Below are positions 1 to 8,280 of a DNA stretch of 64,000 nucleotides, piece after piece. This stretch comes from Marinobacter salarius (GTDB lineage: Bacteria > Pseudomonadota > Gammaproteobacteria > Pseudomonadales > Oleiphilaceae): positions 806,001 to 870,000 of the forward strand of contig NZ_CP136693.1 in NCBI RefSeq assembly GCF_032922745.1. Reading direction: 5' to 3'. Every line of letters starts with the position of its first letter. Position 1 is the stretch's first letter. The position numbers were made by a program, and so were the translations under genes. The notes beneath the pieces are model-generated. The model saw nothing but the letters and a program-made list of their open reading frames with translations, did not search any database and had not been told where the DNA came from.

Positions 1-383
1 CCATCATCGCAGGAGACCAGGAGCCCCTCGCCGCCGGCGGTAGCGCCTCGCTCGAGCACGACCATCACATCATCGAACTGGCAAACCAACGACTGACCAG
101 TGCTCTCACTCCCGCGGCCATTATCGTCACCCGCAGTTGGGAACCACCCACCGGCGAGCTTGCGGATTTTCTACAACAGGCCCGCGAAACATGGCCAAGG
201 CAGACCACCATTGCGCTGGTACCGATGGCAGCTCAACCAGACCAGTCGCCACCGGACCATCAACTCAGCCAGTGGCTGCGGTTTGCGGAGCGTACGGAGG
301 ATGAGAGGATGGTGGTCAGCACGCCGATTACAACACCGCCGGATATCCTTATGCACCGCGCACTGCAGGACCAGGACGAATAA
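1..383 (+). CDS. DUF2868 family protein, C-terminal part (5' end outside window)
   Basis: An open frame enters from the left edge (codon phase at position 3) and ends with TAA at 381-383. The last base of the stop is the first base of the ATG of the next gene, so the two are probably translationally coupled. The visible part, about 126 residues, has no membrane segment. It alternates predicted strands and helices and ends in an acidic tail (ALQDQDE). DUF2868 proteins commonly precede DUF3482 GTPases in gammaproteobacteria, and this arrangement is the main reason for the name. Function is unknown; the pairing suggests a membrane-associated partner of the GTPase. The N-terminal membrane part expected of the family lies outside the window. 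Confidence 0.65.
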   Translation, partial: IIAGDQEPLAAGGSASLEHDHHIIELANQRLTSALTPAAIIVTRSWEPPTGELADFLQQARETWPRQTTIALVPMAAQPDQSPPDHQLSQWLRFAERTEDERMVVSTPITTPPDILMHRALQDQDE

Positions 384-1810
384 TGAAAGCCCCCGTGTTT
401 GCCGTGGTCGGCCACCCCAACAAGGGCAAATCCAGCATTGTGGCCACGCTGTCCCAGAACGACGCCATTGCCATCGCGCTGGAGCCTGGAACCACCCGTA
501 AACATCAGGCCTATCCGTTGGCTGTCGATGGCAAGACACTGTACACACTGGTGGACACGCCGGGGTTCCAACGCCCCCGGCGTGTACTGGAATGGCTTGA
601 AGCCCACAGCGTGTCTGCCTCTGACCGGGCCGAAACCGTCGAGGCCTTTGTGGTCCAACACCGCCAGGACAACGGCTTTGTCGATGAATGCGAGCTCTTG
701 CAACCGCTCATTGAAGGCGCGGGCATCATCTACGTGGTTGACGGTTCGGTTCCCTACAGCACCCAGCATGAAGCGGAGATGACCATCCTGCGCTGGACCG
801 GCCGGCCGAGCCTCGCCTTGATCAACAGTATTGGTGAAGACGACTACAGCGACACCTGGGCCAGGGCGCTCGGCCAGTTTTTCCAGGTTGTCCGGACCTT
901 TGATGCGGTTCGCGCGCCCTTCGAGCAACACCTCAGCCTGTTGCGAGCCTTTGGGCAACTTGAGCCGGACTGGGAGCAGCCCCTGGACAGCGCGACGGCG
1001 TTTCTCTCGGCGCAGAGACGGCAACGCCGCACCCAAGCGGCCACACTCATCGCCCGTAGCCTGGAAGACATGATGTCCTTCCGCGAAAAACGGACACTGA
1101 CCACACTCCAGACCAGCGAAATCTCCGATCACGACCTGGCCGCACAGTTGCGCAAAAGCTGGTATGACAACCAGAGAAAACGGGAACAGCACCTTCGAAT
1201 TGCCATTGAGAAGCTCTACGAGCATCACCGTGTACAACGACAGGAAGCGGAACTGGAATGGCACAGTGAACACGACCTGTTCAGCGAAGACAGCCACAAA
1301 GCCTGGGGAGTAAACCGCCGCTACCTGGCCACCGCAGGCTTCGGGGCCGGTGCCGTGAGCGGGGCCGGGGTGGATGCGTTGACCCTTGGCCATTCACTGG
1401 GCGCCGGAGCCCTGGTAGGCGGGCTGATCGGTGCCGCAGGCAGCTATTTTTACGGCGACCGCCTGGCACTGCCGGTGCTCAATACCGGTGTACTAAAAAA
1501 CGGGCTCAGGACCGCCACCTTCGGGCCTGTACAAGACAGCCAATTCGGCTATGTTGTATTAGGAAGGGCCGTTAATCACTGGTGGCATATCAGCCACCGA
1601 AATCATGCCGGCCGGGACCTGCTGGATCTTGAACCTGCCGATGACCATTGGCTTGAGCAACTCGACCGCAGCCAACGCCGGACCATCCATCAGGCCTTTG
1701 AACGTTGCCGGAAAAAGCGCGCCCTGGATGACAAAATGAGGATAGCCTTTATAGCCGCCATCGAGCAGTCGCTGGACGCCTACGACGATTGGCGGTTGAA
1801 CCGAACCTGA
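383..1810 (+). CDS. GTPase with DUF3482 domain
   Basis: A 475-residue protein. The N-terminal G domain has a P-loop at residues 10-17 (GHPNKGKS) and a G3 motif DTPG at 58-61. The usual NKxD is replaced by a sequence near 147-151 (LINSIG), so nucleotide specificity may be unusual. The middle is charged and helical, with a likely coiled coil around residues 255-295. Residues about 312-360 are rich in Gly and Ala (AGFGAGAVSGAG, then GAGALVGGLIGAAGSY) and look like a glycine-zipper membrane hairpin. This order, G domain then DUF3482 with a Gly-rich hydrophobic part, is that of a conserved but uncharacterised family. The gene overlaps the DUF2868 stop by one base, so both are probably one operon. 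Confidence 0.8.
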   Translation: MKAPVFAVVGHPNKGKSSIVATLSQNDAIAIALEPGTTRKHQAYPLAVDGKTLYTLVDTPGFQRPRRVLEWLEAHSVSASDRAETVEAFVVQHRQDNGFVDECELLQPLIEGAGIIYVVDGSVPYSTQHEAEMTILRWTGRPSLALINSIGEDDYSDTWARALGQFFQVVRTFDAVRAPFEQHLSLLRAFGQLEPDWEQPLDSATAFLSAQRRQRRTQAATLIARSLEDMMSFREKRTLTTLQTSEISDHDLAAQLRKSWYDNQRKREQHLRIAIEKLYEHHRVQRQEAELEWHSEHDLFSEDSHKAWGVNRRYLATAGFGAGAVSGAGVDALTLGHSLGAGALVGGLIGAAGSYFYGDRLALPVLNTGVLKNGLRTATFGPVQDSQFGYVVLGRAVNHWWHISHRNHAGRDLLDLEPADDHWLEQLDRSQRRTIHQAFERCRKKRALDDKMRIAFIAAIEQSLDAYDDWRLNRT

Positions 1811-1826
1811 CGGGGATGTTTATACT
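1796..1826 (+). promoter_or_regulatory. Candidate sigma-70 promoter for ectC
   Basis: TTGAAC at 1796-1801 and TATACT at 1821-1826 are separated by 19 bases, longer than the optimum of 17. The site overlaps the end of the upstream GTPase gene and lies 35 bases before the ectC ATG. It is the best match in the short gap, but the spacing makes it weak. Confidence 0.35.
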
Positions 1827-1860
1827 GTAAGGCTGCTCCATCACACAGCGAGGGATAAGT

Positions 1861-2256
1861 ATGAAAATTGTACGAGTTCAGGACATCATCGGCACCGAGC
1901 GCGAAGTATCAGGGCCGGGCTGGACCAGCCGCCGCATGCTGTTGAAGAAAGACGGCATGGGCTTTTCATTCCACGAGACCATCATCCCTGCGGGCGCCGA
2001 GCTGAACCTCTGGTACAAGCATCACCTTGAAGCTGTATATTGTGTCGCCGGTAACGGCAGCATCTACGACAAGGCCACTGGCGAAACCCACGAGATTTCC
2101 GATGGCACGCTTTACGCGCTGGACAAGAACGACCCGCACACGCTGCGTGGTGGCACCGAAGACATGCGACTGATCTGTGCCTTCAACCCGCCCGTCACCG
2201 GCCGTGAAGTCCACGACGAAGACGGCGCCTATCTCCCGGACACCGGCGACAACTAA
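1861..2256 (+). CDS. ectC: L-ectoine synthase (orphan)
   Basis: Ectoine synthase is a cupin-fold, iron-dependent cyclase that turns N-gamma-acetyl-2,4-diaminobutyrate into ectoine, a compatible solute. The 131-residue length is standard. Glu57, Tyr85 and His93 fall at the positions reported as the metal ligands of Paenibacillus lautus EctC, and the flanking motifs (WYKHHLEAVYCVAG, ALDKNDPHTLRGG) are typical. A GAGGGA Shine-Dalgarno lies about seven bases before ATG. The usual partners ectA and ectB are not in the neighbourhood, so this is a solitary ectC. Only 11 bases separate it from the following MFS gene, suggesting cotranscription. It may act on ectA/ectB products made from another locus, on imported precursor, or on a related substrate. 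Confidence 0.93.
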   Translation: MKIVRVQDIIGTEREVSGPGWTSRRMLLKKDGMGFSFHETIIPAGAELNLWYKHHLEAVYCVAGNGSIYDKATGETHEISDGTLYALDKNDPHTLRGGTEDMRLICAFNPPVTGREVHDEDGAYLPDTGDN

Positions 2257-2267
2257 GCCCGGCCCCA

Positions 2268-3470
2268 GTGGCTGACGTTTCAGGCACAACAACACCGCCA
2301 CCGGCAGCCAAGCTGCTCCCGGTGGCGGTGTTGCTTTGGCTGGCCGGTGTTTACCTGCGCATACCGGTATTGGTTGCACCTCCCCTGGCGCCCTTCATCA
2401 GCGACGAGCTCAGCCTGTCCCAGGCTCTGACCGGTGCGCTCACCACTCTTCCAATATTGATGCTGGCTGTCGGTTCCATGCCCGGTTCCCTGGCCATCGC
2501 ACGGATGGGCCCACGCAATACCCTGGCGCTGGCCATGGTGATCATGGTCATCGGTTCCGCCGGTCGCGGGCTGTCACCAGACACCGTCACACTCATGCTC
2601 GCGAGCGCCGTCATGGGTCTGGGTGTGGCCATGATGCAGCCCTCACTGCCGGCACTGCTGCCGCGCTGGCTCGAACCCAAACATCTGGCCATCGGCTCCG
2701 CCATCTACATGAACGGCATGCTGATGGGTGAATTCATCGGCGCCGGCATCACTCTTCCAGTACTGATGCCATTGATGGACGATAGCTGGCGAGCCACCCT
2801 CCTGGCCTGGTCACTGCCCGCGTTGCTGGTCGCTGCCGCTCTGTTCCTGCCGAGAAGAGAAATGGCACGGCCGGTGAAAAAACCGGCCTGGCTGCCCGAT
2901 TGGAAAAACCCACTGACTCTTCGAATTGGCCTGCTGCTGGGCCTGTCCGGATCCCTGTTCTTCGGCCTTAACGCCTATATGGGCAATATCCTGGAGCAAC
3001 AGGGTAACTTCGACATGCTGGCGGATGCGCTGTTCTGGTATAACTTCGCCCAGGTGATCGCCTCCCTGGTCATGCTGAAAATGGCAAGGTATTGGGTAGG
3101 CCTCAAAGGCCCCATCATGGTGATGGCAACCTGCAGCATCCTGGGCACACTGGGAACGGTCGTCTTCACCGGCTGGTGGTCAATAGCCAGCGCAACGTTT
3201 ATGAGCTTCACGGCCGGTATTCTGCTGATCCTGCTGGTGGCTTTACCCCCTGTACTGGTGGAATCAAGAGAAACGGGGCGACTCTCAGCAGGAAACTTCC
3301 TGGTTGGTTACACAGTGGCGTTTTCTGTTCCCATGATCGGCGGGTTACTGGCCGATTGGGGCAACGACGCCCGATACGCCATCATCTTTATCATCGCCTA
3401 TTGCGTTCTGGTTCTTCCCCTGACTTTTACCCTGGACCTGAAACGACAAAAGGGCCAACCCGAAAGTTGA
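2268..3470 (+). CDS. MFS transporter, CynX/NimT type
   Basis: A 400-residue protein with about 12 hydrophobic segments. The repeat-like halves and the loop after the second segment (IARMGPRNTLALA) fit the major facilitator superfamily; overall it resembles the CynX/NimT (cyanate/nitroimidazole) branch. Translation probably starts at GTG 2268, 11 bases after the ectC stop, within what looks like a two-gene operon. The substrate cannot be read from the sequence. The link to ectC makes an ectoine-related or other small zwitterionic substrate a reasonable guess, but this is inference only. Hairpin A1 lies just downstream, between this gene and the convergent decarboxylase gene. Confidence 0.8.
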   Translation: MADVSGTTTPPPAAKLLPVAVLLWLAGVYLRIPVLVAPPLAPFISDELSLSQALTGALTTLPILMLAVGSMPGSLAIARMGPRNTLALAMVIMVIGSAGRGLSPDTVTLMLASAVMGLGVAMMQPSLPALLPRWLEPKHLAIGSAIYMNGMLMGEFIGAGITLPVLMPLMDDSWRATLLAWSLPALLVAAALFLPRREMARPVKKPAWLPDWKNPLTLRIGLLLGLSGSLFFGLNAYMGNILEQQGNFDMLADALFWYNFAQVIASLVMLKMARYWVGLKGPIMVMATCSILGTLGTVVFTGWWSIASATFMSFTAGILLILLVALPPVLVESRETGRLSAGNFLVGYTVAFSVPMIGGLLADWGNDARYAIIFIIAYCVLVLPLTFTLDLKRQKGQPES

Positions 3471-3505
3471 CCCTCAAAAAGCAGCCCACTCACAAATTGC
3501 TAGCC

Positions 3506-3596
3506 GTGGGGTGGGGGTAAATTTTCCGCCAGAAATGGGTGTCTGAGCGAAGCGAGTTCCATTTCCAAGGAAAAATTACCCCCGCCCCGCGGCCAC
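3506..3596. repeat. Family A long hairpin, copy A1
   Basis: Inverted repeat whose outer arms pair (GTGGGGTGGGGGTAA... with ...TTACCCCCGCCCCGCGGCCAC), then inner arms GAAATGG/CCATTTC. The conserved core TGTCTGAGCGAAGCGAGTTC forms the apex. It sits between the convergent MFS and ornithine decarboxylase genes and ends eight bases from the decarboxylase stop codon. No T-tract follows the stem. Confidence 0.85.
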
Positions 3597-3603
3597 CCCA
3601 ATG

Positions 3604-4779
3604 TCAGATGTAATAGTCCTTTAACGGAGGGAATCCGTTGAATTCTATTGCACTGTACGTCGTGGTGTAGGCACCGGTGGACAGCCAGTACATGCGGTCG
3701 CCGATGGCCAGATTCAGCGGCAGCGGGTACTTGTGATGTTCGTACATGATGTCGGCGCTGTCGCAGGTTGGGCCTGCAATTACACAGTCCTCGCCTTCGC
3801 CGGATTTTTCGGTGTAGATCGGAAACTTGATGGATTCATCAAGCGTTTCGATCAGGCCACCGAATTTACCTACATCCGTGAACACCCAGCGATGCAGCGC
3901 TGTGCGTGACTTACGGGAAATCAGTACAACTTCACTCACCAGAATACCCGCGTTGGAAATCAGCGAACGGCCCGGCTCGATAATAATTTCCGGCAGATCA
4001 TTACCAAAATCCTCATCCAGGAAACGCTTGATCTCTTCCGCGTAGGTTTTCAGATCGTTGGTTCGGGTAATGTAATTCGCCGGAAAACCACCGCCCATGT
4101 TGATCATCTTCAGTTCGATGCCGTCTTCTGCCTTCAGGCGCTCGAAAATTACCTTCACCTTGCCCAGGGCAGCGTCCCACGCGCCGATTTCACGCTGCTG
4201 GGAACCCACGTGGAAGGACACGCCGTAAGGTACCAGGCCCAAGTCACGGGCCAGGATCAGCAGATCCATGGCCATGTCGGTCTGGCAGCCAAACTTGCGT
4301 GACAGCGGCCAGTCAGCAGTCAGGGTGCCTTCGGTCAGGATGCGAACATACACTTTCGAGCCCGGTGCCGCCTTGGCAATATTGCGCAGGTCCGCTTCCG
4401 AATCCGTCGCGTACAGGCGAACCCCTCGCTCGTAGAAGGTGCGAATGTCCTTGGCCTTCTTGATGGTGTTGCCGTAACTGATGCGGTCGCCCGTCACACC
4501 CAGGCCCATGACCTTGTCGAGTTCGTACACCGACGCAATATCAAAGCTGGCGCCCTTGTCCCGCAGCATGGTCAGAACCTGCGGGGCCGGGTTGGCCTTC
4601 ACTGCATAGTAAACGTTGGCATAGGGGAAGCCTTCCACCAACTCGTTGTACTGACGATCGATGGTCGCGGTATCAATCACCACACAGGGCGTATCCTTGG
4701 TATCGGCAAAAGCCTTGATACGGGCAAAGGTCTCTGCGTCGTAGTAATCAGCAATAAGAGCGTTGGCAGACTCGATCAT
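3604..4779 (-). CDS. Ornithine/lysine-type decarboxylase, alanine-racemase fold (PLP group IV)
   Basis: A PLP enzyme of the ornithine/diaminopimelate decarboxylase fold, 391 residues, probably making putrescine from ornithine; some members also take lysine. The PLP lysine is K61 in YYAVKANP. Other family marks are HVGSQ, the glycine-rich phosphate loop GGGFP, EPGR, and the active-site cysteine motif CDSAD. The short length matches bacterial/eukaryote-like ODC rather than biosynthetic SpeC. An upstream open frame would add 38 residues, but ATG 4779 has a clean GGAGGG Shine-Dalgarno and matches the family start. The gene converges on the MFS gene with hairpin A1 between them. Substrate preference (ornithine or lysine) is not decided by the sequence. 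Confidence 0.88.
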   Translation of the reverse strand: MIESANALIADYYDAETFARIKAFADTKDTPCVVIDTATIDRQYNELVEGFPYANVYYAVKANPAPQVLTMLRDKGASFDIASVYELDKVMGLGVTGDRISYGNTIKKAKDIRTFYERGVRLYATDSEADLRNIAKAAPGSKVYVRILTEGTLTADWPLSRKFGCQTDMAMDLLILARDLGLVPYGVSFHVGSQQREIGAWDAALGKVKVIFERLKAEDGIELKMINMGGGFPANYITRTNDLKTYAEEIKRFLDEDFGNDLPEIIIEPGRSLISNAGILVSEVVLISRKSRTALHRWVFTDVGKFGGLIETLDESIKFPIYTEKSGEGEDCVIAGPTCDSADIMYEHHKYPLPLNLAIGDRMYWLSTGAYTTTYSAIEFNGFPPLKDYYI

Positions 4780-5047
4780 GGATAGTGTTTCCCTCCACGG
4801 GCAAACAGGCATAAAAAAAGGCACCACAGCAACACTGCAGCACCCGTCAATCGCGCGATCATCGGTCCTTTCCCTGGGGCGGGATATGAGCATATCTACC
4901 CATAAACGAAGGCTTATTGCGGGCTCTCTGACACCTCAAACTGAGTCGCAATTCTGGTAATTTTGTTACCGTCTGCTTCTGCTTTCCTGAAACGGAAACC
5001 GGGTGTGATAGAGTGAGTCCAAATTCACTGGACTGTTGGAGAACCAC

Positions 5048-5260
5048 ATGTCTGACGTTGCTTCCCTGGCTGCCAGCGCCACTCAGATGAGCCAGCAGAA
5101 TGTGCGCGAACAGGCGCAGATTGCTGTGCTAAAACAGTCCATCGATATGGCCGGGCAGGGTGCCCTGCAACTGCTCGAAGGCGTGACTGAAACCGCCGTA
5201 GCCACTACCGGCGCGACCCCATCGGACAATATCGGCAGCATGGTCGACGTCAGGGCCTGA
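5048..5260 (+). CDS. YjfB-like putative motility protein
   Basis: A 70-residue protein, short and low in aromatics, with an amphipathic N-terminal helix (LAASATQMSQQNVREQAQIAVLK split by polar residues) and a Gly/Ala/Thr-rich C-terminus. Length and pattern fit the YjfB family (putative motility protein), often found in flagellated bacteria. The start chosen is ATG 5048, preceded by GGAG at 5037-5040; an in-frame TTG four codons upstream overlaps the Shine-Dalgarno and is unlikely. The gene is divergent from the decarboxylase, with 268 bases between that must hold both promoters; I could not assign these with confidence. The role of the family is unproven. Confidence 0.65.
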   Translation: MSDVASLAASATQMSQQNVREQAQIAVLKQSIDMAGQGALQLLEGVTETAVATTGATPSDNIGSMVDVRA

Positions 5261-5331
5261 CACAGAAACCTTCCATCAAAGCGCAGTTGAATTCTAGCTT
5301 TACGTAACGACATCACCCTTTGTCATTAGAG

Positions 5332-5418
5332 CGGGGAGGTGGGGGTATTTTTCCGCCAGGAATGGGTGTCTGAGCGCAGCGAGTTCCATTCCCAAGGAAA
5401 AATACCCCCACCTCCCCG
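5332..5418. repeat. Family A long hairpin, copy A2
   Basis: The clearest copy. The outer arms, 5332-5354 and 5396-5418, are 23 bases each and perfectly complementary (CGGGGAGGTGGGGGTATTTT begins the left arm). Inside are GGAATGG/CCATTCC and the core TGTCTGAGCGCAGCGAGTTC. It lies between the convergent yjfB-like gene and hrpB. There is no T-tract at the stem base. Confidence 0.9.
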
Positions 5419-5469
5419 ATCCCCACCATAAGCCCCAGTCTTACCTATAGAAAAAGGCCCAAAACAGGC

Positions 5470-7947
5470 TCATCGAACAGGACGCTTCTTAGTCCCCTGA
5501 CTCGCATCCGCCGTCAGGGGATCTTCCGGCCAGGGGTGCTTGGGATACCGACCGCGCATATCCTTGCGGACCTCCGGGTAGGCGTTCTGCCAGAAGCTTG
5601 CCAGGTCGGCCGTGACAGCCAGTGGTCGCTGGGCCGGGGACAGCAGGTGGATCACCACCGGCACCTGGGCTCCGGCAACCGTAGGAGTTTTGGTCCAGCC
5701 GAACAGCGCCTGGAGCTTGGCCGCCAGTACCGGGCCATTTTCTGCGGTGTAATCCAGCGCCACAGTCTGCCCGGTGGGGATCGTCAGACGGGTGGGAACC
5801 AAGTCTTCCAGAGCCTGCTGTTGTGGATAATCCAGCAGGCTGGAAAGAGCCTGGTTCAGGTTGAGTTTGTCCAGGTCACGCCAGCGGATCATCCCTGCCA
5901 GGAACGGGCCAAGCCAGGTTTCCAGGTTGTCTGTCAGCCAGCGCTCACTGACCGTTGGCCATTCTCCGGGAAAGCGTTCTGCCAGCAGGGCGACCCGGGC
6001 AAGCCATTGTTCCGCCGCCGGCGTCCATGGCAGGCTCCCAAGGCCCTTCTTGCGCACAGCGGCGAGCAGCCCCTGCTGCACCAGTTCCGGTGACGGGGCC
6101 GGCAAGGCTGTTTCCTCCAGCTCCAACTGCCCCAGTTTTCGGACGCGACGGGCCACCACGGTTCCGCGTCGCTCGTCCCAGACCGCCTCCTCGTATTCTT
6201 CAATGTGACCGGACAGGTCCTGTTCCAGCAACGCTGGGGTAACCGGTGCAGCAAGATAAATCGTGGCCTCCCTGGCCTTGCCGTCCAGTTCAGCGGCAAC
6301 CAGCCACTCATAGCGAGCCAGCCGGTCGTCGCTGCGAAGGGCTGCGCCGCGGCCGTTGCTGAGCTGGTATCGTGGTGCTTCGTCCCGCCGTTTACGGGCA
6401 ATCCGGTCCGGGTAGGCCTGTGCGAGCACGCGTCCTACCTCATCCTCGGAGGGCATTGCCTGTGGTCGTTCAAGCCCGGCCGCCAGGCGGGACACCGACT
6501 TGGTGATCGATATCACCCTGGCGGTATCCACACCCTGTCGCGGGCCGGAACCCCGCAGCATCCTGACCCGCTCCTGCATGTCCGCCCCCACTGACCGGCC
6601 CGCCAGATCCCGCTCTTCCAGCAGCGCCGCCAGTTCGGCGGCGAGATAGCCGTGGCCGATATCCCGTCCGCGTAGAATCATGTGCGCCAGCCTTGGATGA
6701 ACGCCCATGTCCCGCGCCGCCTTGCCATGTTCGGTAATGGCGCTGTCGGCGTCCAGCATATCCAGCCACTGCAACAACGCCACGGCCTGCTGCCAGTGCG
6801 CGGCAGGGGGCGGGTCAATCCAGTCCAGCTGCTCCGGCGACCGCGCGCCCCATTGCGCCAGTTCCAGCACCAGAGGCGCCAGGTCCGCTTCCTGTATTTC
6901 CGGCGGAGTGAACTCGGCCAGACCGAATTGGGCAGACTCGCTCCACAGCCGGTAACAGACGCCAGGCTCAATCCGCCCGGCCCGCCCCTTGCGCTGCTCC
7001 GCAGACGCTTTTGACACCCAGCCCGTCACCAGCCGTGTCATACCGCTGTTGGCCTCAAACACCGCCCGGCGTTGTTGACCGCTGTCTATGACGACGCGCA
7101 CGCCTTCAATGGTGAGACTCGATTCGGCAATAGCCGTGGCCAGAACCACTTTGCGATAACCTTCGGGCGCCGGCGCGATGGCCCGGTCCTGCTCCTCACT
7201 TTTCAGGTTGCCGTACAACGGCGCCACGATCACATCATTGCCTGTCTGGTTCTGAAGCTGACGCTCAACCCGACGAATCTCGCCCGCACCAGGGAGAAAC
7301 ACCAACAACGACCCACTCTGATCCGCAAGCGCCTCATGAATAACGGACACCACCTGTTCTTCTACCCGGCCATTGCGCGGAATCGGACGATACGCCACCT
7401 CCACAGGGAACGCCCGGCCTTCACTGCTCAGCACCGGCACATCACCCAGCAACCGGGCGATGGGTGCGGTATCCAGCGTGGCGGACATGACGATGACCCG
7501 CAGGTCCTCCCGTAAGGCCTGGCGGGCTTCCCGCACCAACGCCAGCCCAAGATCAGCCTGCATTGACCGTTCGTGAAACTCATCGAAAATCACAACGGCG
7601 TAGTCTTCCAGCGCCGGATCATTCTGGATCAACCGCGTGAGAATGCCTTCCGTGACCACTTCGATCACCGTCGCCGACGTCACCCGCGTATCCAGCCGCG
7701 TGCGGTAACCCACCGTCTGGCCCGGCTTCTCTCCCATCTGCCCGGCCATGTACCTTGCCGCCGACCGGGCTGCCAGCCGTCTCGGCTCCAACATCAGGAT
7801 CTTGCGATTCTCACGCCAGGGGGCATCCATCAAAGCCAGTGGCACCCTGGTGGTTTTACCGGCGCCCGGTGGTGCCTGTAGCAGGATGGTTGTTTGGGAC
7901 TCCAGGGTGTTCAGGAGGTCCGGGATGATGTTGTTGATTGGGAGCAT
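5470..7947 (-). CDS. hrpB: ATP-dependent RNA helicase HrpB (DEAH family)
   Basis: A DExH-type helicase of 825 residues, the usual length of HrpB. Walker A is APPGAGKTT (about 25-33), motif II is DEFH (122-125), and motif III is SAT within VIVMSATLD. The region KGRAGRIEPGVCYRLWSE carries motif VI (QRKGRAGR). The C-terminal HrpB-specific domain is present. The frame stays open upstream to 8073, but those 42 extra codons are a translation of hairpin A3 and unlike any helicase start; MLPINNIIPDLL at 7947 fits the family. The Shine-Dalgarno before 7947 is weak. The cellular role of HrpB is poorly defined (RNA metabolism). Confidence 0.92.
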   Translation of the reverse strand: MLPINNIIPDLLNTLESQTTILLQAPPGAGKTTRVPLALMDAPWRENRKILMLEPRRLAARSAARYMAGQMGEKPGQTVGYRTRLDTRVTSATVIEVVTEGILTRLIQNDPALEDYAVVIFDEFHERSMQADLGLALVREARQALREDLRVIVMSATLDTAPIARLLGDVPVLSSEGRAFPVEVAYRPIPRNGRVEEQVVSVIHEALADQSGSLLVFLPGAGEIRRVERQLQNQTGNDVIVAPLYGNLKSEEQDRAIAPAPEGYRKVVLATAIAESSLTIEGVRVVIDSGQQRRAVFEANSGMTRLVTGWVSKASAEQRKGRAGRIEPGVCYRLWSESAQFGLAEFTPPEIQEADLAPLVLELAQWGARSPEQLDWIDPPPAAHWQQAVALLQWLDMLDADSAITEHGKAARDMGVHPRLAHMILRGRDIGHGYLAAELAALLEERDLAGRSVGADMQERVRMLRGSGPRQGVDTARVISITKSVSRLAAGLERPQAMPSEDEVGRVLAQAYPDRIARKRRDEAPRYQLSNGRGAALRSDDRLARYEWLVAAELDGKAREATIYLAAPVTPALLEQDLSGHIEEYEEAVWDERRGTVVARRVRKLGQLELEETALPAPSPELVQQGLLAAVRKKGLGSLPWTPAAEQWLARVALLAERFPGEWPTVSERWLTDNLETWLGPFLAGMIRWRDLDKLNLNQALSSLLDYPQQQALEDLVPTRLTIPTGQTVALDYTAENGPVLAAKLQALFGWTKTPTVAGAQVPVVIHLLSPAQRPLAVTADLASFWQNAYPEVRKDMRGRYPKHPWPEDPLTADASQGTKKRPVR

Positions 7948-7991
7948 TTGTTTTTGGCTGTGTTCAGGACTGGTTGGGTTGGGGGAGGGGC

Positions 7992-8073
7992 GTGGGTGTG
8001 TTTTATTTTTCAAATGAAAATGAACTCGCTTTGCTCGGACACCATTTTCTTTTGAAAAATAAAACACACCCAC
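7992..8073. repeat. Family A long hairpin, copy A3 (core reversed)
   Basis: Arms of 23 bases, 7992-8014 and 8051-8073, are perfectly complementary (GTGGGTGTGTTTTATTTTTC starts the left arm). The core appears in reverse orientation as AACTCGCTTTGCTCGGACACC. It lies 45 bases upstream of the hrpB start, in the expected leader, and creates a false N-terminal extension of the hrpB frame. Confidence 0.9.
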
Positions 8074-8180
8074 ACCCTTAGGTAACTCCCGTAATTCTCC
8101 AAAGGGTACTATGGTCTAAACTTGTTTTACGCGAAACGTTGATGCGCTTACCTCAACAGACGCGACAACTGCCAGTTACA

Positions 8181-8274
8181 TGAGAGTGGGGTGGTGGAAT
8201 TATTTTCCGCCAGGAATGGGTGTCTGAGCGAAGCGAGTTCCATTCCCAAGGAAAAAATTCCACCACCCCGCTCA
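8181..8274. repeat. Family A long hairpin, copy A4
   Basis: Left arm TGAGAGTGGGGTGGTGGAAT and right arm ending ATTCCACCACCCCGCTCA pair with a few small bulges. The apex core is TGTCTGAGCGAAGCGAGTTC. It ends seven bases from the stop codon of the minus-strand MFS gene. Confidence 0.88.
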
Positions 8275-8280
8275 TGCCCC

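Larger units (their letters stand above)
7948..8280. other. Intergenic region between hrpB and the YbfB-type MFS gene
   Basis: This 333-base gap between two minus-strand genes holds hairpins A3 and A4 and about 107 bases between them (8074-8180) that must contain the hrpB promoter unless hrpB is read from upstream. I see no convincing -35/-10 pair and no gene there. A3 would then lie in the hrpB 5' leader. Confidence 0.6.

Noticed and set aside
260..1393. Long minus-strand open frame (377 codons)
   Set aside because: It lies antisense to the DUF3482 GTPase gene, which has clear motifs; the minus frame has no recognisable domain and looks like a GC-rich codon-shadow.
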